Below are positions 44,363-49,065 of a stretch of DNA of 49,065 nt, piece by piece. The stretch covers positions 1 through 49,065 of the forward strand of contig JAKSNG010000014.1 of the NCBI GenBank assembly GCA_024400125.1. The letters run 5' to 3'. The translations under genes were made by a program, and so were the position numbers. The DNA is from Paludibacteraceae bacterium (GTDB lineage Bacteria > Bacteroidota > Bacteroidia > Bacteroidales > Paludibacteraceae). The first letter of the stretch is position 1; each line of letters begins with the position of its first letter. The notes under the pieces were generated by a model. The model was not told the origin of the DNA. It ran no database searches and was given only the letters and a program-made list of their open reading frames with translations.

Positions 44363-44761
44363 TTAGTGCCTTTTCTTTTGTGACCAGTCGCATAGGAATT
44401 GGGTGGGATTAGCAGCTAAGTCTCCTTCGCGGGTCATGCGTGCCATCTCGCGATGCACAAAATACGCATACACATTACTATGTATCCCATGTTTGTCATT
44501 TCGCTGAGCCAGGAACTCGGCTTGCAGTTTAGCCCAATCCTCCGGCGACTGCCTGAGCGCACGATATGCCGGCACAATTCGTCGCATACGTTCTTGAGTC
44601 TTCTTCTCTTCTTGCGTCACCGGATGATGACGATAATTGCGTTTTTTGTTTCTGTGACCCGTAAAATACTTCCCATATCGGCGAACAATCCACCAATCGC
44701 TCAAATGGCTTAGTTTACCGACGACAACTTTAAATAATGGTGTGAATTCTAATATTTGCAT
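44363..44761 (-). CDS. Small basic protein of unknown function
   Basis: A 132-residue, very basic protein (pattern RNKKRNYRHHP). I do not recognise a family with confidence. The layout VVVGKLSHLSDWWIVRRYGK followed by a Thr-Gln-rich helix and ALRQSPEDWAKLQ faintly resembles small Bacteroidetes proteins in mobile elements, with a beta-hairpin then an SPE-W helix. It sits beside the repeat-rich segment 44762-45132 and downstream of the DUF3987 gene, both on the same strand. No clear promoter is seen before it. Confidence 0.6.
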   Translation of the reverse strand: MQILEFTPLFKVVVGKLSHLSDWWIVRRYGKYFTGHRNKKRNYRHHPVTQEEKKTQERMRRIVPAYRALRQSPEDWAKLQAEFLAQRNDKHGIHSNVYAYFVHREMARMTREGDLAANPTQFLCDWSQKKRH

Positions 44762-44792
44762 AATGTTATAAAAGTTTTAAATGTTAATAATT

Positions 44793-45011
44793 TGTCAACC
44801 TTTTTAGGAGCATTGTCAACTTTTTTAGTAAACGAGTAAACCTAAAAACGTACAAAACCGTACAAAGACATAGCTTTGGCATGGTATGACTGGAACCGCT
44901 TCGGAACCCGCTACGAACCGCTTACGAACCGCTTTTTAGTCCGAAGTAGGAAGCCAATTGATAACCATACATTTCCTAAAAAGGTTGACACGTTTCCTAA
45001 AAAGGTTGACA
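44793..45011. repeat. Two pairs of 21-bp-spaced iterons in inverted orientation
   Basis: TGTCAACCTTTTTAGG (44793-44808) and TGTCAACTTTTTTAG (44814-44828) start 21 bp apart. Their reverse complement CCTAAAAAGGTTGACA occurs exactly at 44975-44990 and 44996-45011, also 21 bp apart. The two pairs face each other across about 146 bp. Confidence 0.9.
44893..44935. repeat. Four 11-bp tandem GAACC repeats
   Basis: GAACC starts at 44893, 44904, 44915 and 44926, exactly 11 bp apart. The last two units share CGAACCGCTT. The array lies between the two pairs of 21-bp iterons. Confidence 0.85.
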
Positions 45012-45082
45012 CATATTCGCAGTGTTCTAAGTTATTATTTCTATATGTCCTTGTTCATAGATTCCTCAAAAAACATAGGCAG

Positions 45083-45129
45083 GGAACTTTCGGGAATTTT
45101 CGGGAAGTTCCCGAAAATTCCCAAGTTCC
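45083..45129. terminator. 47-nt hairpin after the DUF3987 gene
   Basis: The inner stem is GGGAATTTTCGGG / CCCGAAAATTCCC (45092-45104, 45110-45122), perfect over 13 bp with loop AAGTT. The outer stem is GGAACTT / AAGTTCC, with a 2-nt bulge. It begins 3 bp after the DUF3987 stop. A T-run follows directly on the plus strand; on the minus strand a T-run comes about ten bases later. It may terminate transcription or act as a structured site. Confidence 0.75.
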
Positions 45130-45132
45130 TTT

Positions 45133-46419
45133 TTATGCACTTTTGCTATACGAACCATACGCAACATGTTGAATATTAAGGTTTTTAACCCAATTAGTCA
45201 ACCAGTTGTTTAGTGTCTTCACGGACACTCCCAGCGCGTCCGCCAAATGTTCGGCATCTTGTTTCGAGAACTCCTCTGGTAGGCTGTTCAAGAACTGTTT
45301 TTGCATCATACTTCCAGACGGTGCATTCGGTGTCGGTGTAGAGACGGCTGGTAGCAAATCGTACATCGTAGCCGCATGCATCAGTAACTTGTGCCCCATC
45401 AACAGCACCGTCCTGAAATCTTCTTCCGAACAGAATACATGCTCTGGCAATGGTGCATTGGGGTCGAGACGCAGACCTGTCAGCACCATTCCTATCCTTT
45501 TCATAATCACAGGCATACGTTTGAGTGTTTGGTCAAACTCTGCACCATAGGCAGCTGCATACGTGTCATACTCCGCACGGAACATTCGTTTGACTTGTTG
45601 ACGCTGTGCTTCTGTGAACGAGAAAAAACAAGTATGTTCACTATTCACTTGTTGCAGATACAACGCACCTAACTGCTCAGTTGCTTTTTCCAGCATTTTG
45701 TACGATTTCATCGTACTTTCGGCGGACGAAGAAGCATAACTGTCGCTATCCCACACTTCGTCCATAAAGTCTGCACGCTCCGTCACCACATAGCATGCAA
45801 AACGACTCATCAAACCGTTCTCGCGCGATTGTAATAAAGGAGTCAACTGATTGTACGTTCCAGACAACAACATCGACACATGTGGGTCACGGATCTCGAT
45901 GAATTCGTCGTTTTGTCGACGTAACTGACTAATCGTCTCGTGCTCAAAAAGGCAACGAATAATGTCCGAAAACTGCCCATAACTTGACCGCAACGCTTGC
46001 GACAACGTGTCCATCTCTGTCGCCATGATAATTCCGCGTCCACGAAAACGCTGCAACAAAGCAACCAACGCTGCTGAACTGGCATTCGCTGGAATATAAA
46101 CCTGCTTGCCTTTCTCTCCTTCAATAGCTTTCATTACGCTACGACCATAGTTCATAATACCTTTGCCACTGGCAGCAGGAGCTAAAATCATCGTCATCAA
46201 GTCTGCTCCATACTCGTGACGAGGCTGCCCATGATAAAAACGCATCGCAGGCAGCGCGTATGCGCTGTTCGTTAATAATGACAATAACAGCATATCTTTC
46301 ATTGGTGTGGTCTTTGCCACCGTCAGACAGTTTTGGACGAGCCCAGGAAGACTGTCGGAACCCAGGTGAGAAGTAATGAACATGTCATTCTTCTCCGTGT
46401 TAAGGTTAATGTTTTCCAT
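45133..46419 (-). CDS. DUF3987-family ATPase-like protein with C-terminal helix-turn-helix
   Basis: A 428-residue protein resembling DUF3987 proteins of Bacteroidales mobile elements, where they accompany primase or VapE-like genes. A P-loop-like APAASGKG (80-87) and IIMATEMDTLSQALRSSYG, which may be the Walker B region, are visible. The C-terminal segment SKQDAEHLADALGVSVKTLNNWL looks like a helix-turn-helix. No primase, integrase or mobilisation gene is adjacent. It has its own promoter with a long leader carrying repeats, and a hairpin follows its stop. Replication or partition of a relic element is an inference. Confidence 0.75.
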   Translation of the reverse strand: MENINLNTEKNDMFITSHLGSDSLPGLVQNCLTVAKTTPMKDMLLLSLLTNSAYALPAMRFYHGQPRHEYGADLMTMILAPAASGKGIMNYGRSVMKAIEGEKGKQVYIPANASSAALVALLQRFRGRGIIMATEMDTLSQALRSSYGQFSDIIRCLFEHETISQLRRQNDEFIEIRDPHVSMLLSGTYNQLTPLLQSRENGLMSRFACYVVTERADFMDEVWDSDSYASSSAESTMKSYKMLEKATEQLGALYLQQVNSEHTCFFSFTEAQRQQVKRMFRAEYDTYAAAYGAEFDQTLKRMPVIMKRIGMVLTGLRLDPNAPLPEHVFCSEEDFRTVLLMGHKLLMHAATMYDLLPAVSTPTPNAPSGSMMQKQFLNSLPEEFSKQDAEHLADALGVSVKTLNNWLTNWVKNLNIQHVAYGSYSKSA

Positions 46420-46434
46420 ATATTGATTATTTTA

Positions 46435-46462
46435 ACTTTTGACTTTTAACTTTCGACTTTAG
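46435..46462. repeat. Four ACTTT-type heptamers
   Basis: Consecutive units are ACTTTTG, ACTTTTA, ACTTTCG and ACTTTAG. The array is 15 bp upstream of the DUF3987 start codon and runs into the 23-bp dispersed repeat. It is the third heptamer family in the window. Confidence 0.85.
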
Positions 46463-46473
46463 CGCAAGCGGAC
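46451..46473. repeat. Dispersed 23-bp repeat, copy 2
   Basis: It is exactly the reverse complement of 340-362, with core CTTTAGCGCAAGCGGAC. It overlaps the ACTTT heptamers in the DUF3987 leader. Confidence 0.75.
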
Positions 46474-46476
46474 CTT

Positions 46477-46569
46477 CTAATATACACGGGTCAAAAGTAA
46501 ATTTTCCATTTTCTTCCGAATTTTTCCGAATTCGGCTGCTTTTTTCTTCCTAATATACACGGGTCAAAA
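46477..46569. repeat. Two 20-bp direct repeats in the DUF3987 leader
   Basis: CTAATATACACGGGTCAAAA occurs at 46477-46496 and 46550-46569, 73 bp apart. Between them CCGAATT is repeated as well (46517 and 46527). To the right, CAATTCGTCC is tandem at 46581-46600. They could bind a regulator, perhaps the DUF3987 protein itself through its helix-turn-helix. Confidence 0.85.
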
Positions 46570-46656
46570 TACAATTGTCTCAATTCGTCCCAATTCGTCC
46601 CAATTGTGCGGTTTTTTTCTTTGTTTGCTTTTGCAGCCCGCGTACAAATTCGACTG

Positions 46657-46688
46657 CAAAGATAATATGAAGAAATGCTTTTTGCAAA
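46657..46688 (-). promoter_or_regulatory. Promoter of the DUF3987 gene
   Basis: On the minus strand, TTTG (46685-46688), a 20-bp spacer and TATCTTTG (46657-46664). It gives a leader of about 235 nt before the ATG at 46419. Confidence 0.7.
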
Positions 46689-46852
46689 TTTTTAGTACAC
46701 AAAAGGGACGGCTTATGCTAAAAAAAGGGACGAGCTCTCGAACAATCAGGGGTGAAATTTTTTTCACCACACAAAAATTGCAAACATATATTTCGCTTTT
46801 TTGCACAAGACATACTGCTTTTGGACGAAAAAACACTTTTTTTGTGCTCATA
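46689..46852. other. Intergenic AT-rich spacer
   Basis: Apart from the two divergent promoters at its edges I see no feature. Overlapping frames on both strands encode Phe/Lys/Ser-rich peptides of no recognisable family. Confidence 0.5.
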
Positions 46853-46884
46853 TTTGCACATTCCCCAAAAAAGTTGTACCTTTG
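46853..46884 (+). promoter_or_regulatory. Promoter of the DUF1295 gene
   Basis: TTTG (46853-46856), a 20-bp spacer and TACCTTTG (46877-46884). The ATG is at 46911. The spacer begins CACATTCC, as in the promoter at 95-126. Confidence 0.82.
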
Positions 46885-46910
46885 CACGCAAAATTTATAA
46901 TCAACATCGT

Positions 46911-47720
46911 ATGCTAACTACATTTCTTATTCTGACACTACTAACTATGGCAATTGATGCCATTGGATTTAAACGATTTATTTGGTTTATTTCTCTCGGT
47001 TATGGCTATAGCGTCGCTGGCATCGCACTGGCTGTTGCTATCTTGCATTTCCATAGCCTAACTTGGGCAACTGGATTAATGCTATTGCTACTGATGATTT
47101 ATGGGTGTCGATTGGCAACCTACCTGCTCATACGCGAACTACGCAGTCAAGCCTATGCTAAAACAGTCAGTTTGGATGCCAAGAACAATGCCGACTATAG
47201 TCCAATGGTATTGGTGGCTATTTGGCTGAGTTGTGTTGCACTATATCTATGCCAAACCGCCCCTATTGTTTTCCGCGTCCAAAACGCAGCAGATGGCTGG
47301 ATTGACAATATGACTACTGCATGGGTCGGAGTTGCTATAGCCGCCTTGGGAATTATCCTTGAGGCATGGGCTGATTACCAAAAGAACGAGGCAAAGAAAA
47401 TCAATCCTCATCGTTTTGTGGATACCGGCTTGTATCGCATAGTACGGTGCCCGAATTATTTTGGAGAAGTGCTGCTGTGGACGGGAGTGTTTATCTGCGG
47501 TATAGGTTCGTATCACGCTTGGTGGCAATGGCTGATGACAGTAGTAGGCTATATCGGCATTGTGTACATTATGTTTAGCGGTGCCCGTCGTCTGGAGTTG
47601 CGTCAAGACCGCAATTATGGAGCAGACGAAGCCTATCTTCGTTACAAACAGTCAACGCCCATTCTCCTACCCTTGATTCCCATCTATTCCGTCAAGAATC
47701 AGACGTGGCTGGTTGGATAA
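46911..47720 (+). CDS. DUF1295 membrane protein, steroid 5-alpha-reductase-like
   Basis: A 269-residue polytopic membrane protein. The C-terminal segment DTGLYRIVRCPNYFGEVLLWTG is the signature of the DUF1295/isoprenylcysteine methyltransferase-like group, where the R-HPNYxGE pattern marks the cofactor site; here the residue before Pro is Cys. Members are thought to act on lipid substrates, but the reaction of this protein is not known. I chose the ATG at 46911, which follows the promoter by 26 nt. Confidence 0.87.
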   Translation: MLTTFLILTLLTMAIDAIGFKRFIWFISLGYGYSVAGIALAVAILHFHSLTWATGLMLLLLMIYGCRLATYLLIRELRSQAYAKTVSLDAKNNADYSPMVLVAIWLSCVALYLCQTAPIVFRVQNAADGWIDNMTTAWVGVAIAALGIILEAWADYQKNEAKKINPHRFVDTGLYRIVRCPNYFGEVLLWTGVFICGIGSYHAWWQWLMTVVGYIGIVYIMFSGARRLELRQDRNYGADEAYLRYKQSTPILLPLIPIYSVKNQTWLVG

Positions 47721-47787
47721 CCACAACTTTTATAATGCGTAACCCTAAAAACGGACAAAAACCCTTTGTCGGCATAAATTAAAACTC

Positions 47788-48282
47788 ATGGAAGTCAAAG
47801 TTGTTTTTACCAATTCAACGGATGTACAGTTACTTCGTCCTAATCGTACCATATTAGCTGAGTTACGATTTAGGCAACCTATACCTACTGAAAAGCAAAA
47901 GTCCTATGCCCATCTTATGGAAGTACTTCTTGACCAACCTAAACGTGTGCGAGGCAAGGAACAGAATCCATGGCAACAATTAGAAAATGTCAACAAGAAA
48001 TTATCTCTTCATAAGGACTTTCCTAATTCTTTTCAGCGATTGGTTACTGATAATGAATTAACTCGTGCATACATTGGCGCTCAGTTACGGAGTGTTCGGA
48101 GGAAACGAAAACTTTCTCTTAGAGGACTTGCTCATCTTTCTGGTATTGATTATGGTAATCTGAGCAAAATAGAGAATGGTAATGTTTCCGTAGGTTTAGA
48201 TGTTCTATGCCGATTACTACAAGCAATGGACATCCATCTCGATTTCATTGAAAAAATTGCTTTGGACAAAGTAAAACTCTAA
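47788..48282 (+). CDS. XRE-family helix-turn-helix protein with N-terminal extension
   Basis: A 164-residue protein. The C-terminal 65 residues are a Cro/CI-type HTH (IGAQLRSVRRKRKLSLRGLA, then GIDYGNLSKIENGNVSVGLD), similar to HipB/HigA-type antitoxin regulators. The N-terminal 90 residues (ILAELRFRQPIPTEKQKSYA) are not recognised. No toxin gene is immediately adjacent, and a terminator follows, so it is probably a single-gene unit. Codon use is more AT-rich than in the core genes. Confidence 0.8.
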   Translation: MEVKVVFTNSTDVQLLRPNRTILAELRFRQPIPTEKQKSYAHLMEVLLDQPKRVRGKEQNPWQQLENVNKKLSLHKDFPNSFQRLVTDNELTRAYIGAQLRSVRRKRKLSLRGLAHLSGIDYGNLSKIENGNVSVGLDVLCRLLQAMDIHLDFIEKIALDKVKL

Positions 48283-48312
48283 ATCCGTTGGTCTATTCAC
48301 CAATTCAAAAGT

Positions 48313-48342
48313 CTTAAAAGTGCATCTTTTAGGGCTTTTTTT
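48313..48342 (+). terminator. Rho-independent terminator after the HTH gene
   Basis: Stem CTTAAAAG / CTTTTAGG with a TGCAT loop (48313-48333, one G-T pair) followed by GC and seven T (48336-48342). It lies 30 bp after the stop codon. Confidence 0.8.
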
Positions 48343-48494
48343 ATGTTTTTAGCGATGTTCTAAAATTAATATACTATTCAAAAAATAGAAGGTATTGTGC
48401 TAATTTTATATTCTATTCTTAATATTTTTGCATTATTGCTAAAGAAAGGATAGGAGTTATTCGTATATAGTATTAAAATTTAAACAATGCAATT
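48343..48494. other. AT-rich intergenic spacer
   Basis: A possible -7 box TATTTTTG (48423-48430) precedes the next gene, but the nearest -33-like sequence (ATTG, 48394-48397) is 25 bp away, so the promoter call is weak. Confidence 0.4.
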
Positions 48495-48815
48495 ATGACA
48501 AAATTAGAAAAACTCCATCAAAAAGTAGCCAACCAAATTTTCCAAAAAACTTTAAAAGAAAATCGCCAACGTGCCAAAAAATTCGCCTATGAACGCGAAT
48601 TGGAGGAAACCGTGCTTTTTCATGCCAAGTGCATTGAGAAAATCTATCGGAAAGAACTGCCTAAAAATTGGAAACTAAAAGTTAATATCCAAATTCTTGA
48701 CGAACAGAACACTCCACGTTGTAGTGCAGAATCAGTAGCCCCCCAAGGTGGTCTTCACGGACAAATAGAGCTGGTAACTTCTGACATCATCCGATTACTT
48801 TTAGACCGTGACTGA
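48495..48815 (+). CDS. Small unknown protein, AT-rich
   Basis: A 106-residue protein. The first half is Lys/Arg/Glu-rich and likely helical (KANQIFQKTLKEN-like pattern); the second half includes LPKNWKLKVNIQI and PQGGLHGQIELV. I do not recognise a family. It is followed after 2 bp by the partial gene at the right edge, so they are probably one operon. Codon use is more AT-rich than in core genes, suggesting accessory DNA. Confidence 0.6.
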   Translation: MTKLEKLHQKVANQIFQKTLKENRQRAKKFAYERELEETVLFHAKCIEKIYRKELPKNWKLKVNIQILDEQNTPRCSAESVAPQGGLHGQIELVTSDIIRLLLDRD

Positions 48816-48817
48816 TT

Positions 48818-49065
48818 ATGAAAGGCGCAATTAAAATCCAGTATGAGATGCCCCAAATAGAGCATCTTGTACAATGTTATAAAGTGCCGATTGGTATTGA
48901 AACAATTTTATGCCAACAAATTAATGAAACTATTTGCACCACAGTTCAACAGAAACAGGCACAAATTCAGCAGAGAGTCATTAACTTTTTTATTAGTAGG
49001 AGATTTGACTTAAAACCTCTTAACGAATTTAATAAAGATTTGACTATGCAAGAAATAGATAATGC
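48818..49065 (+). CDS. Partial unknown gene running off the right edge
   Basis: The ATG at 48818 opens a frame that stays open for 82 codons to the window end: MKGAIKIQYEMPQIEHLVQ at the start, then ETICTTVQQKQAQIQQRV and ISRRFDLKPLNEFNKDLT. No family is recognised. The 2-bp gap from the previous gene supports a shared transcript. Confidence 0.65.
   Translation, partial: MKGAIKIQYEMPQIEHLVQCYKVPIGIETILCQQINETICTTVQQKQAQIQQRVINFFISRRFDLKPLNEFNKDLTMQEIDN

Larger units (their letters stand above)
44762..45132. other. Iteron-like repeat region, possible replication or partition control site
   Basis: This 371-bp non-coding segment lies between the DUF3987 gene and the small basic gene. It contains two 21-bp-spaced copies of a TGTCAAC-TTTTTAG sequence, two inverted copies of it further right, a CGTACAAA pair (44849-44856, 44859-44866), four 11-bp GAACC repeats and a large hairpin. 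Periods of 21 and 11 bp equal about two and one helical turns. I see no convincing coding frame. Confidence 0.65.
46420..46656. other. Repeat-bearing leader of the DUF3987 gene
   Basis: From the promoter box to the start codon is about 237 nt, far longer than other leaders in this window. It contains four ACTTT heptamers (46435-46462), copy 2 of the 23-bp dispersed repeat, two identical 20-bp repeats and a 10-bp tandem CAATTCGTCC. Facing open frames here do not look like real genes. Confidence 0.65.

Noticed and set aside
44876..45179. Rightward frames across the iteron region
   Set aside because: They run through the tandem repeats and the hairpin and end inside the DUF3987 3' end; no promoter or family signal.
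46564..46900. Facing open frames on both strands in the DUF3987/DUF1295 spacer
   Set aside because: They overlap two divergent promoters, have biased composition and match no family.

Overview
The window is a compact stretch of a Bacteroidales chromosome, at roughly 45% GC by eye. Three things point to this order. The promoters have the Bacteroidetes form TTTG, about 20 bp, TAnnTTTG. A porP/gldKLMN type IX secretion (T9SS) operon is present. Several neighbourhoods are typical of Bacteroidales: ftsX-DUF3098-uppP-truB-queA, a sigma-54-type regulator with lptE and secG, and DUF2795. The porP-K-L-M-N order resembles Porphyromonas and relatives; I cannot place the genus. No tRNA, rRNA, CRISPR array or transposase gene was seen.

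Layout. 1-500: start of a leftward gene, then a repeat-rich spacer. 501-9076: RprY-like regulator, asparaginase, PepD dipeptidase, RecX, PrmC, RibD, a fused SpmAB-like membrane protein and FolC, with three arrays of short tandem repeats between or inside the genes. 9077-18154: glucan phosphorylase, a minimal RNase R-like nuclease, TamB and a phosphopantetheinyl transferase. 18276-30172: methyltransferase and cobalamin adenosyltransferase, then a long rightward run (DUF2795, T9SS genes, ftsX, DUF3098, uppP, truB, queA, ung) with many start/stop overlaps. 30173-32482: DNA polymerase I without a recognisable proofreading domain. 32640-39309: an eight-gene run (zinc-finger protein, nucleosidase-like protein, pRiA4b ORF-3-like protein, miaA, PKD lipoprotein, second PepD, aroA, glycosyltransferase). 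39322-41402: secG, lptE and a sigma-54-type AAA+ regulator. 41486-44281: two helix-hairpin-helix envelope proteins. 44282-46910: accessory region with a DUF3987 ATPase, a small unknown gene and an intergenic segment with iteron-like repeats and a strong hairpin. 46911-49065: DUF1295 membrane protein, HTH regulator and two AT-rich unknown genes.

Three themes stand out. First, proteins are pared down: RNase R lacks its N-terminal cold-shock domains, Pol I lacks its 3'-5' exonuclease region, AroA is short and a glycosyltransferase lacks its N-terminal half-domain. Second, promoters are easy to read and sit very close to start codons; five leftward promoters share a nearly identical A-tract spacer. 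Third, short tandem repeats with a 7-bp period recur in three unrelated sequences, one of them inside folC. The most unusual non-coding segment is 44762-45132, which looks like a replication or partition control region next to the DUF3987 ATPase. That reading is inference.
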